Shown: positions 1-6,887, counted from the stretch's first letter. The stretch: DNA of 14,615 nucleotides from an uncultured Pseudomonadota bacterium (GCA_946479515.1 CAMLGF010000082.1:1-14615); one strand, 5' to 3'. The notes: generated by a model from the sequence alone, not told the origin. Numbers and translations: made by a program.

Positions 1-309
1 TGCACCACCGGTCAGGTCGGGCTCCTTCGGCCGCGCGTGCCGCGCCCACGCTCCGCGCACTGCTGGCGCGCGAACGGCGCGGCCGCAAGAAAAATTCCTG
101 ACGGCATTCAAACCTTTTCCCCGCCGCACGACTCGTCGCAGCCGGCAACGCCCCGGCGCAATTTATCGCGTTCCATTGCAACCGTTTTTCAGGGTAGTAC
201 GTCTATATCAGCGTCCCGACTGACACGTACGGACTCGCCTCTCACGCCGGCAAGCGATGAGTTTGGCACGCGTCATCGGCTTGTTTTTCCGAACCCAGGA
301 GGATCAGCC
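1..309. other. Leader region upstream of the UrcA-family gene
   Basis: No gene is supportable here. The reading frame that continues into the UrcA-family gene is open back to position 37, but that stretch codes a low-complexity Arg/Pro/Ser/Thr peptide with no recognisable domain. It precedes a good ribosome binding site and a signal peptide, so I treat it as non-coding. The stretch is locally more AT-rich around 95-115 and 160-215. A TATATC hexamer at 204-209 could be a -10 box, but I find no matching -35 box at 16-18 bp. I see no terminator or tRNA. Confidence 0.5.
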
Positions 310-684
310 ATGACCCGCTCGAACGAACATTTTGTGCATCGCGCTTCCGAGCGCGTGACGGCCGGTGCCGCCGCGATCGCACTCACCTTGCTCACGCTGC
401 TGACGGTGGATGCGCGCGCCGGCGAAGCGAAGCAGAACCCGCCGAGCATCTCGGTGAGCTACTCGGATGTCTCCTTCGCGACCACCGCAGGCGCGGCCAA
501 GGTGTACGGCAAGCTCAAGGCCGCGGCGCGCCAGGTTTGCGGCGTGACCGACGGCCTCAAGGATCTCGCCGTGATCGCCGCGGCCCACGATTGCTATCGC
601 AATGCCCTGGCCGACGCCGTGCGCCGCATCGACCGGCCCACGCTGACGGCGCTGCACACCGCCAGCACGCGCAAGTACAGCTGA
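310..684 (+). CDS. UrcA family exported protein
   Basis: A 124-residue exported protein of the UrcA family, a group of small proteobacterial proteins of unknown function. Residues 1-38 form a long Sec-type signal peptide with a hydrophobic core at about 18-33 and a likely cut after Ala-Arg-Ala at 35-37. The mature part opens with the family hallmark, a beta-like ISVSYSDVSF at 47-56. The Ala-rich helix containing ARQVCG (Cys77) follows, and a second cysteine sits in HDCY (Cys95). The two cysteines are placed as in the family and probably form a periplasmic disulfide. The start at 310 is set by an AGGAGGA ribosome binding site at 297-303 with a 6-nt spacer. The gene stands alone and runs into a hairpin at 708-747. 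The family call is firm; the molecular function is unknown. Confidence 0.85.
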   Translation: MTRSNEHFVHRASERVTAGAAAIALTLLTLLTVDARAGEAKQNPPSISVSYSDVSFATTAGAAKVYGKLKAAARQVCGVTDGLKDLAVIAAAHDCYRNALADAVRRIDRPTLTALHTASTRKYS

Positions 685-707
685 GCGCCCGTGCGTGGCG
701 AGGCCTG

Positions 708-747
708 CGGATTTCAGGACCCGGGATCGCGCCCGGCCTGAAATCCG
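708..747. terminator. Hairpin between convergent genes, possible bidirectional terminator
   Basis: A perfect 11-bp inverted repeat has arms CGGATTTCAGG at 708-718 and CCTGAAATCCG at 737-747. Inside the loop a second 5-bp stem pairs CCGGG (721-725) with CCCGG (732-736). It lies between the UrcA-family stop at 684 and the NamZ-family stop at 756, so it could end transcription from both sides. Neither flank has a T-run, so it is not a classical intrinsic terminator. Confidence 0.5.
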
Positions 748-755
748 GGGCGCGC

Positions 756-1964
756 TCAGCGATACAGCAGGATGTCGGCCCGCTGTTCTTCCCAGGCGGC
801 TTCATCCTGCCCCGCCAGCTTGTCGAGGTCGGCGGGCGAGGCCGAAGGATCGTCCACCCACTCGCGCAATATCGGGCTGCCATTGATGAGATCGATGGCC
901 AGCCGCGTGTGTTCGTATTCGTAAGCGAAATCCCGCCACAGCGGGTACTCGCCGCGCAGCCGCCGGATGCACTTGAACGTGCCCGCCAGCAGCCGCCAGG
1001 GACGGAACGCGCCGTGAACGTAGGCGTCGTCGTCCACGTGGATCTGGAAGCCCGAGCACAACTTGCCCTGGTGCTTGTGGAAGGTGGGCTCGAACCAGCA
1101 CGGACGCAGGCGACAGCCCGCGAGCCAGCCCGGCACGATGCGATCCAGCATGGTCAGCAATGAACGCGGGTCGAGTCCGGGCGCGCCTAACAACTCCAGC
1201 GGCCGCGTGGTGCCGCGCCCCTCCGACAGCGTGGTGCCCTCGAGCATCACCGTGCCCGCGTACGCCCGCGTCATCGCCAGGCTCGCCGCATTCGGACTGG
1301 GATTCACCCAGCTGCGCTGACCCACGGGCCAGCCATGCCCCGGCGCCTCGTCGGGTTTCCAGCCGCGCATCGGAATGACCTTGTAATCCACCGCCAGGTG
1401 GAAATGACTGATGAACCAGATGCCCAGTTCTCCGAGCGTGAGTCCATGCCGCATGGGCATCGGCCCCGCGCCGACGAAACTCTCCCAGCCCGGGCGCAAG
1501 GCGAGTCCCTCCACCGGACGACCCGCCGGGTTGGGGCGGTCGAGCACCCACACCGTCTTGCCGTGTTCCGCCGCCGCCTGCAGCACATAGAGAAGCGTGG
1601 TGATGAAGGTGTAGATGCGGCAGCCCACATCCTGCAGGTCGACCAGCAGCACGTCGAAGTGAGCCAGCATGTCCTCGGTGGGCCGGCGCACGGTGCCGTA
1701 CAGGCTGAACACCGGGATACCGTGCACCGGATCGCGGAAGTCCGGCGACTCGATCATGTTGTCCTGCTTGTCGCCGCGCAGGCCGTGCTGCGGGCCGAAG
1801 GCCGCGGTGATGTCCAGGCCACGCACTGCGCGCAGTGCGTCCAGGGAATGCTCGAAATCCGCGGTCATCGACGCCGGATGCGCCAGCAGCGCGACGCGCC
1901 GCCCCTCGAGCTCGCCGAGCAGCTTGCGATCGTTCAACAGGCGGTCGATGCCGAACTGGATCAT
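756..1964 (-). CDS. NamZ/DUF1343-family protein (exo-N-acetylmuramidase-like, GH171)
   Basis: A 402-residue protein of the DUF1343 family. Characterised members (NamZ, GH171) are exo-acting N-acetylmuramidases in peptidoglycan turnover. Family marks are GPQHGLRG at 57-64, KQDNMIES at 66-73, LLVDLQDVGCRIYTF at 106-120, VLDRPNPAGRPVEG at 140-153, PMRHGLTLGELG at 170-181 and LEGTTLSEGRGT at 241-252. The order and the length of about 400 residues match the single-domain family. Two things are odd. There is no signal peptide, since the protein begins directly with MIQFGIDRLL, whereas many NamZ proteins are secreted. The first motif also reads Gln-His where I recall Glu-His in NamZ. It is the last gene of a minus-strand operon, 23 bp after the DOMON-like gene. 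No clear ribosome binding site precedes the ATG, so it may depend on coupling. Family membership is firm; muramidase activity is inferred. Confidence 0.85.
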   Translation of the reverse strand: MIQFGIDRLLNDRKLLGELEGRRVALLAHPASMTADFEHSLDALRAVRGLDITAAFGPQHGLRGDKQDNMIESPDFRDPVHGIPVFSLYGTVRRPTEDMLAHFDVLLVDLQDVGCRIYTFITTLLYVLQAAAEHGKTVWVLDRPNPAGRPVEGLALRPGWESFVGAGPMPMRHGLTLGELGIWFISHFHLAVDYKVIPMRGWKPDEAPGHGWPVGQRSWVNPSPNAASLAMTRAYAGTVMLEGTTLSEGRGTTRPLELLGAPGLDPRSLLTMLDRIVPGWLAGCRLRPCWFEPTFHKHQGKLCSGFQIHVDDDAYVHGAFRPWRLLAGTFKCIRRLRGEYPLWRDFAYEYEHTRLAIDLINGSPILREWVDDPSASPADLDKLAGQDEAAWEEQRADILLYR

Positions 1965-1987
1965 GCGGATAGATTAACCGCTACGGC

Positions 1988-2548
1988 TCAGCACAGTTCG
2001 AGCACGAAGCCGTCGGCGTGATGGAAGTCGGGTTTCTCCGCGGGATGCGCGAGCGCCCAATATGACATGACCTGCGCGCGATCCTCGAGCACCGCCGCCA
2101 GGCCGAGGCGCAAACCCTGCGGTGGGCGCGCCAGCCATGACAGGTCGACCACCGCCTCCAGCAGCAGCTGGTCTTCGCCGGTCTCGGCGCGCAGCGCCGG
2201 CGACGAGCCCTGTGTGTGCGGCGCCATGCCTTCCCGGTAGCCCGTGAACCGGTAGGCAGCCCAGGCCAGCGAGGGCGACAGGTTGTATTCCCAGTATTCG
2301 CCTGGAGCCGCGTGGCCCACGAAGGCCTCGAAGCAAGTGTGGCGCCACAGGCCATCGGTACGGAGGGATGCTCGCGGCCCGGGCAGTTTCAGGGCATGAA
2401 GATCGCCGGTCAGCCGATAGGTCAGGCCCAGCCGTCCCTCCGGCGACCAGGAGACCTCCACCGTGAGCTCCTCGACCACATCCTGAAAGGCACCGCGTGC
2501 CGCGACCGGATGCGGGAGGAGCGAATGGCGACCGACTGCCTGTGGCAT
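1988..2548 (-). CDS. DOMON-like domain protein
   Basis: A 186-residue single-domain protein resembling the bacterial DOMON-like family. DOMON folds are beta sandwiches that bind haem or sugars in the members studied. Visible conserved stretches are YRLTGDL at 44-50, LWRHTCFEAFV at 67-77, EYWEYNLSPSLAWAAYRF at 84-101 and WALAHPAEKPDFH at 164-176. There is no signal peptide or membrane segment, so it is predicted cytoplasmic despite following exported redox genes. It starts 36 bp after the di-heme peroxidase stop and ends 23 bp before the NamZ-family gene, so all three are probably co-transcribed. Its ligand is unknown. His51, His70, His175, His176 and the aromatic cluster would be natural ligand candidates, but that is only inference. 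Confidence 0.75.
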   Translation of the reverse strand: MPQAVGRHSLLPHPVAARGAFQDVVEELTVEVSWSPEGRLGLTYRLTGDLHALKLPGPRASLRTDGLWRHTCFEAFVGHAAPGEYWEYNLSPSLAWAAYRFTGYREGMAPHTQGSSPALRAETGEDQLLLEAVVDLSWLARPPQGLRLGLAAVLEDRAQVMSYWALAHPAEKPDFHHADGFVLELC

Positions 2549-2584
2549 TGCCGCAGCATACCCAAAGTCGCGGCCGCCGTAGGG

Positions 2585-3577
2585 CTAATGAGCATCGAGC
2601 GCGCGCAGGAAGTCGCGCAATGCACCCCGTTCCTCGGTAGTTAGTGGCGGGCGCCGCAGGCGTGGCTCTGCGTCCTGGCTGGCGGCCAGCCGCTCGTAGT
2701 TGTCGAGCACCTCGTCGAGCGTCGCCAAGCGGCCGTCGTGCAGGTAGGGCGCGGTGGCAGCCAGATTGCGCAGCGTGGGCACGCGCACGGCCACACCCGT
2801 CCCCACGTCGACGAGCCGCGGCTGGGCGCGGGGATGCTCGCGATCCACCCAGGGGCCGGCGAAATTGATGCCGCCATGGCAGGCCGAGCAGCCCGCACGC
2901 CCGAAGAACAATGCCATGCCCCGCTTCTGCGAAGCATCGAGGGCGTCGTGCTCTCCGCCGAACACATACCGGTCGAAAGGCGAGCCGCCGCGGATCAGCG
3001 TGCGTTCGAAGGCGGCGATGGCCCGGATCGCATTGTCCAGGCTCACCGCCCGAGACTCGTCGGGGAAGGCCTTTCGGAATCCCTCGCGCGTCGCCGCATC
3101 GGCCGCCAGGCGGGATTCCACCTCCGCTTCGTGGCCTGCCAGGCCGAGCTCGCGCGGCTGCTCGTTGAACAGCGGCCCGTGCATCTGCTGTTCCAGTGTC
3201 CGCGCGTTCGCATCGCGCCAGCCAAGACTGGCGTTGTAGGCCACGTTCAGGAGCGTCGGCGCATTGAGCGGCAACGAATCGCCCAGCGCTCCGCGGGACC
3301 GGCGCAGTCCATCCGTGAAGGCGCGCGCGGGGTCATGGCAGCTCTGACAGGAGTGGCGGCCGCTGATCGACAGGCGCGTATCGGCGAACAATGTGCGGCC
3401 GAGGATCACCTTGGCCTCGCTCATCGGGTTGTCGGCGGGAACCAGCGGTGTCGGGAATCCGGTGGGCAGGCGCCAGCGGAATTCTTCCGCAACGACGGGC
3501 GCCGCGAGCACGGCCAGGGCGAGCAGCCCGGCTAGCAATGCGACGCCCGCCCTGCACCGGTGACCGCCGGTCCGCAT
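2585..3577 (-). CDS. Di-heme c-type cytochrome peroxidase, MbnH/MXAN_0977-like
   Basis: A 330-residue exported di-heme enzyme of the cytochrome c peroxidase/MauG superfamily. A signal peptide covers residues 1-30 (cut near VVA|EE). Heme sites are CQSCH at 77-81 and CSACH at 230-234. The N-terminal region, WRLPTGFPTPLVPADNPMS at 35-53 and LGRTLFADTRLS at 59-70, closely follows the MbnH subgroup (di-heme enzyme, MXAN_0977 family) as I recall it. The C-terminal part has VPTLRNLAATAPYLHDGR at 266-283, the usual MauG/CCP ending. Characterised MbnH oxidises a tryptophan of its partner MbnP to kynurenine to make a copper site. No MbnP-like gene lies in this window. The gene starts 4 bp after the TPR gene, suggesting translational coupling, and precedes the DOMON-like gene. 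Trp120 could lie between the hemes, as in this superfamily. The superfamily is certain and the subgroup likely; the substrate is unknown. Confidence 0.88.
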   Translation of the reverse strand: MRTGGHRCRAGVALLAGLLALAVLAAPVVAEEFRWRLPTGFPTPLVPADNPMSEAKVILGRTLFADTRLSISGRHSCQSCHDPARAFTDGLRRSRGALGDSLPLNAPTLLNVAYNASLGWRDANARTLEQQMHGPLFNEQPRELGLAGHEAEVESRLAADAATREGFRKAFPDESRAVSLDNAIRAIAAFERTLIRGGSPFDRYVFGGEHDALDASQKRGMALFFGRAGCSACHGGINFAGPWVDREHPRAQPRLVDVGTGVAVRVPTLRNLAATAPYLHDGRLATLDEVLDNYERLAASQDAEPRLRRPPLTTEERGALRDFLRALDAH

Positions 3578-3581
3578 GCGC

Positions 3582-4247
3582 TCAATTCCAGGAAGTGGCG
3601 CTGCTCTCGCGGGTCAGCGCCGCCGTCTGGCGATCGATGACACTGCGCTCCTGAACCCAGGCGGCGAATCCGACGTCCTCGTGCGCGCCCGCCCATGCCT
3701 GCATGGCGGCCAGCAGCGATGCGGCCAGTCTGCGGTTCATCGCGAACAAGGTGAGATAGGCGCTCTTGGCGTCCGCCAACCGGTTCAGCCCGAGATAGGC
3801 ATGGCCGCGGTACTCGATGGCCTCGGCGTAGTCGGGTTTGAGCGCGAGCGCGCGATCGTATGCCGCCAACGCTTCGCCGTACCGGCCCTGCTTGCGGTGG
3901 CAATATCCCAGGTAGTTCCACGCCGCGAACATGCCGGGGCGCAGCTCGGTGGCGCGCGCGAACTTGCGCAGTGCCGTCTCGTAGGCCTTCGCGGCCCGGG
4001 CGCGCAGCTTCTGCTGCTTGCGCGCGTCACGCTGCTGCGCCGCCTCAGCCAGACATTCATCGCCCTTGGCAACGCTGCGGACGCCGCTGTCGTAGGACTC
4101 GCGCGCCTGTTCTTCGGGAGATGGCGTCTCGCGGCTCTGCGAGGTTGGCGGAGTCGACGGCATGGACGGACCGCCCCCCGCCCCGAATGCGGTCCAGGAG
4201 GCCAGCAGCACCAACGTGGAGAAGAGGTTGCGTTCGACGGCTCTCAT
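3582..4247 (-). CDS. Exported tetratricopeptide-repeat protein
   Basis: A 221-residue protein with an N-terminal signal (hydrophobic core 8-22, likely cut near AFGAG), a Ser/Pro-rich spacer at about 27-45 and a helical TPR region. The best repeats are at about 107-140 (AAWNYLGYCHRKQGRYGEAL, then AYDRALALKP) and 141-174. A degenerate repeat lies at about 84-106 (AKAYETALRKFARATELRP). The last 45 residues are helical with no known domain. The start at 4247 has a GGAGGA ribosome binding site 4 nt upstream. It is the first gene of the minus-strand operon and ends 4 bp before the di-heme peroxidase start. TPR proteins are usually scaffolds or partner-binding proteins, so this one may bind the peroxidase or its substrate in the periplasm; that role is inference from operon position. 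Confidence 0.8.
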   Translation of the reverse strand: MRAVERNLFSTLVLLASWTAFGAGGGPSMPSTPPTSQSRETPSPEEQARESYDSGVRSVAKGDECLAEAAQQRDARKQQKLRARAAKAYETALRKFARATELRPGMFAAWNYLGYCHRKQGRYGEALAAYDRALALKPDYAEAIEYRGHAYLGLNRLADAKSAYLTLFAMNRRLAASLLAAMQAWAGAHEDVGFAAWVQERSVIDRQTAALTRESSATSWN

Positions 4248-4307
4248 GGAATCCTCCGGAAAAGGGTTACCCGCTCGCCAGGGTGAGTAGCCGTTGCGAT
4301 CAACGAA

Positions 4308-4317
4308 GTTCCGGAAC
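4308..4317. promoter_or_regulatory. 10-bp palindrome between divergent genes
   Basis: GTTCCGGAAC is a perfect palindrome in the 116-bp gap between the minus-strand TPR operon and the plus-strand methyltransferase. It overlaps the place where a -35 box would sit for the CATAAT at 4333-4338. A shared operator is possible; no regulator can be named. Confidence 0.3.
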
Positions 4318-4332
4318 GGGCACGGCCTTTCG

Positions 4333-4338
4333 CATAAT
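4333..4338 (+). promoter_or_regulatory. Possible -10 box for the exported methyltransferase gene
   Basis: CATAAT matches the sigma-70 -10 consensus at 5 of 6 positions in an otherwise GC-rich gap, 25 bp before the ATG at 4364. The best-placed upstream hexamer (TTCCGG, about 4310) is a poor -35 box, so activation or a weak promoter is likely. Confidence 0.35.
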
Positions 4339-4363
4339 GCCGGGCCTGCAACCGGAGAAGATC

Positions 4364-5140
4364 ATGAAAACACCGCTGAGGATTCCGCAAGTGCTGTTCG
4401 CCGGGGCGATGCTGACGCTGGCCGCCCGGCTTTTCGCGGCTGACGCTCCCGTCGATGCCGCCATACAGAATTCCATCGCGAGTTCCGAACGCACGCAGGC
4501 CGACCGCGATCGCGACGTGCGCGACCGCCCCGCCGAGGTGCTGGCATTCGCGGGTGTGAAGCCGGGCATGACGGTCGCGGACCTGTTCTCGGCCGGCGGC
4601 TACTACACCGAGTTGCTGTCCGGCGTCGTCGGCTCGAGCGGCAAGGTGTACGCCGTCAACAACGTGCCGTACGCGCAGTATTCGAAGAAGGATCGCGAGG
4701 CCCGCTTCACCGAAGGGCGCCTGCAGAACGTGGAGCCGCGCGTCATCGAGGCGAGCTGGTTCAACCTGCCCGCGAAGAGCGTCGACCTCGCGGTCATCGT
4801 CATGTCGTTTCACGACGTGTACTGGGTCGATGAGAAGGAAGGCTGGCCGGCGATCAATACCGAGGGCTTCCTCGACTCGGTGAAGCGCATGCTCAAGCCG
4901 GGCGGCAAACTACTCGTGGTCGATCACAATGCGCCGCCGGGAACCGGCCCGGAAATGGCCGGCAAGGCGCACCGCCTGAACGAGGACTTCGCGAAGAAGG
5001 CGATCACCGCCCGCGGCTTCGTGCTCGAGAAGAGCTACGACGGGCTGCGCAACCAGGATGACAAGCTCGACAAGATGGTGTTCGACCCCGCCGTGCGCGG
5101 CAAGACCGACCGCTACGTACTGCTGTTCAAGGTGAAGTGA
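4364..5140 (+). CDS. Exported class I SAM methyltransferase-like protein
   Basis: A 258-residue protein with a Rossmann-type methyltransferase fold, similar to the predicted methyltransferases of COG4798. Residues 1-26 look like a Sec signal (basic start, hydrophobic 9-24, cut near FAA|DAP). The helical ERTQADRDRDVRDRPAEVL at 42-60 precedes motif I, VADLFSAGGYYTELL at 71-85, where the usual Gly-rich loop is replaced by Ser-Ala-Gly-Gly. Later motifs are KVYAVNN at 94-100, VDLAVIVMSFHDVYW at 140-154 and MLKPGGKLLVVDHNA at 176-190. The start at 4364 has GGAGAAG just upstream; an in-frame ATG at 4337 lacks one and would spoil the signal peptide. It is divergent from the TPR operon and is followed directly by a small hairpin. 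A methyltransferase outside the cytoplasm would need SAM there, so the substrate, and even the activity, are uncertain. Confidence 0.8.
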   Translation: MKTPLRIPQVLFAGAMLTLAARLFAADAPVDAAIQNSIASSERTQADRDRDVRDRPAEVLAFAGVKPGMTVADLFSAGGYYTELLSGVVGSSGKVYAVNNVPYAQYSKKDREARFTEGRLQNVEPRVIEASWFNLPAKSVDLAVIVMSFHDVYWVDEKEGWPAINTEGFLDSVKRMLKPGGKLLVVDHNAPPGTGPEMAGKAHRLNEDFAKKAITARGFVLEKSYDGLRNQDDKLDKMVFDPAVRGKTDRYVLLFKVK

Positions 5141-5158
5141 TGCGGCGTTCGCGCCGCA
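5141..5158 (+). terminator. TTCG-loop hairpin directly after the methyltransferase stop
   Basis: TGCGGCG (5141-5147) pairs perfectly with CGCCGCA (5152-5158) around a TTCG tetraloop, beginning at the first base after the TGA. There is no T-run, so it may protect the 3' end or weakly terminate. The 98-bp gap to the convergent cytochrome gene shows nothing stronger. Confidence 0.4.
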
Positions 5159-5238
5159 GCGCGGCCTGGGTCGCGCTCGCCGGGGGCTGGAAGACGGTCA
5201 GCGCGCAAATCTCGCGACGGGCGGCGCATGCGGGCTGA

Positions 5239-5664
5239 TCACTTCAAGGTTGAGCGCGCCTCGGCCACTTCGGCGGGGCTGACCGGCGAAGCGCCCTTGC
5301 CGAACTTCTGCCGGATGTAGGTGAGCAGGGCCGCCAGTTCCTGGTCCGAGAGCTGGCGGAAGGCCGGCATGACATTGTGCGACTCGCCTTCCTTGCGGTC
5401 CGCGCTGTCGAAACCGCCGGTCATGACGAACAGCGCCAGGGCGCGCGCGTCACCCTGTACCCAGGTGCCGCCGGTGATCGCGGGCTGCATGTTGGGCACG
5501 CCATATCCGTCGGCCTGATGACAGCTCAGGCAATTGCGCGCGTAGGCCTGTTGGCCGTCGACCACGGCTGCCGGCGCGCTCGCGGGAGCGGACTCGCCAC
5601 CCGTGGCACAGGCGGCCAGCCATGCCGTGAATGGCAGAATCCGCGCGGCGGACGCCCGGCTCAT
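5239..5664 (-). CDS. Mono-heme cytochrome c, probable lipoprotein
   Basis: A 141-residue class I cytochrome c. The short N-terminus ends in a lipobox-like Leu-Ala-Ala-Cys at 16-19, suggesting lipid attachment, followed by a flexible Gly/Ser/Ala/Pro linker (20-35). The heme site is CLSCH at 45-49, and Met99 in NVMPAF is the likely sixth ligand. LSDQELAALLTYIRQKFG at 105-122 is the typical C-terminal helix. Its ATG overlaps the TGA of the upstream sugar dehydrogenase gene (ATGA at 5664-5661), so the two are translationally coupled. The natural role is electron acceptor for the dehydrogenase, passing electrons towards the respiratory chain. The domain is certain; the lipoprotein call is moderate because the signal is short. 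Confidence 0.88.
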   Translation of the reverse strand: MSRASAARILPFTAWLAACATGGESAPASAPAAVVDGQQAYARNCLSCHQADGYGVPNMQPAITGGTWVQGDARALALFVMTGGFDSADRKEGESHNVMPAFRQLSDQELAALLTYIRQKFGKGASPVSPAEVAEARSTLK

Positions 5665-6887
5665 TTCTGGTACGACACTTTCCAGATGCGGCCCTTCTGC
5701 GAGTCCGCGATGAACAGCGAGCCATCCGGGCCGACGGCCAGGCCCACCGGACGATAGCGCGCGTTGCGCGGGTTGTTGTCCTGGAGGTCGCCGGCGAAGC
5801 CGTCGGCGAACACTTCGTAGTTCCCGCTGGGCACACCGTTCTTCATCGGCTGGAAGACCACCTTGTATCCGGCCTGCGGTTCCGGCGCGCGATTCCAGCT
5901 ACCGTGAAACGCGATGAATGCGCCGCCCTGGTACCTGGCCGGAAATTTCTTTCCTGAATAGAACAGCAGGTCGTTCGGCGCCCAGTGAGCCGGGAAGGCG
6001 ACCAGCGGATCGGCGTACTTGCCCGCCTCGGGCACTTTCTTGCCGTCGCCGCCGTATTCCGGCGCGACCACGCGTTTGCCGAGCTTGTTGTCCCAGAAGG
6101 TATACGGCCAACCGTAATTGCCGCCGTCGACGATCTTGTGGAATTCCTCGGCGGTGCGCGTGGCATTGTCTTGCGACTGGTACAGCGCGGGGAACAGCAT
6201 ATCCAGGGAATCGCGGCCATGGATCACGGCATACAACGCGTTCTGGCCGGCGTTCCATTCCAGCGCCACCGCATTGCGCATGCCGGTGGCGAACCGGCGG
6301 CCCTCGCTGGCCCTCTGCCCGAGTTTGTTGCCGTCGAAAACCCAGACGCCGCCGTACTTTTCCAGGATGGGACAGGGGTTTCGGCCCAGGGAGCCTGGCT
6401 GCCGGTCCTGCTGCTGGCAGGAATTGGAGGGCGCACCCACATTTACATAGAGCGTGCCCTTGGGATCCAGCGCAAAGGTCTTGTCGGCGTGCTGGCGTTC
6501 CATCGGGAAGCCATCGACCACCACCTGCTTGGCGCCGCCGGGCGCGAGCTCGCCTTTGCTGAGCGCATAACGATAGACGCCCACATTGTCCGAGACGTAC
6601 AACCAGTCGCCGAAGATGATGGCTTCCGTGCCGGCGACGTCGCCGAAGGGGCGGGTTTCGTCGACCTTGCCGTCGCCATTGCCATCGCGCATGGCGACCA
6701 GGCCGTCGCGGCCCGCCAGGTAGATGTCGCCGTTCGCGGCCACCGCCAGATGGCGGCCGGCGCCCAGGCCTTCCTGCACCACGGTGGCGGTGAAGCCCGG
6801 CGGCAGCGCGAGCCCGTCGACGGCCTGCGCGCCGGCGGTGGTCGCGGCCAGCGCCAACAACGCGACACTAACTAGTCTTGCGGTCAT
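5661..6887 (-). CDS. PQQ-dependent sugar dehydrogenase, sorbosone dehydrogenase-like
   Basis: A 408-residue periplasmic beta-propeller dehydrogenase of the soluble glucose/sorbosone dehydrogenase family, which oxidises sugars or related polyols using PQQ. The signal peptide is residues 1-20 (cut TAG|AQ or AGA|QA). An EF-hand-like calcium loop, DGNGDGKVDE, lies at 68-77. Downstream are the family stretches FALDPKGTLYVNVGAPSN, DRQPGSLGRNPCP, FATGMRNAVALEW, VIHGRDSLDMLFP, GGNYGWPYTFW, FPAHWAPNDLLFYSG and AFIAFHGSWNRAPEPQ, ending with PVGLAVGPDGSLFIADS. The start at 6887 has GAGG with a 7-nt spacer and leads straight into the signal peptide. The frame stays open to 7007, but that part is Arg-rich and unlikely. 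The gene overlaps the cytochrome c gene by 4 bp. No PQQ synthesis genes are in the window. The family is firm; the substrate is not known. Confidence 0.9.
   Translation of the reverse strand: MTARLVSVALLALAATTAGAQAVDGLALPPGFTATVVQEGLGAGRHLAVAANGDIYLAGRDGLVAMRDGNGDGKVDETRPFGDVAGTEAIIFGDWLYVSDNVGVYRYALSKGELAPGGAKQVVVDGFPMERQHADKTFALDPKGTLYVNVGAPSNSCQQQDRQPGSLGRNPCPILEKYGGVWVFDGNKLGQRASEGRRFATGMRNAVALEWNAGQNALYAVIHGRDSLDMLFPALYQSQDNATRTAEEFHKIVDGGNYGWPYTFWDNKLGKRVVAPEYGGDGKKVPEAGKYADPLVAFPAHWAPNDLLFYSGKKFPARYQGGAFIAFHGSWNRAPEPQAGYKVVFQPMKNGVPSGNYEVFADGFAGDLQDNNPRNARYRPVGLAVGPDGSLFIADSQKGRIWKVSYQK

Noticed and set aside
262..285. TGGCACG upstream of the UrcA-family gene, like a sigma-54 -24 element
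   Set aside because: No TTGC at the -12 position; the bases there read ATCGG.
37..309. N-terminal extension of the UrcA-family protein
   Set aside because: Low-complexity sequence before a strong ribosome binding site and a signal peptide that would be buried by the extension.
3860..4363. 168-codon extension of the exported methyltransferase
   Set aside because: It would overlap the TPR gene on the opposite strand, is Arg/Pro-rich, and would hide the signal peptide; the start at 4364 has a ribosome binding site.
5985..6875. 296-codon plus-strand open frame opposite the sugar dehydrogenase
   Set aside because: Looks smoother than most shadows but has no family match I recognise and lies wholly over the conserved dehydrogenase motifs.
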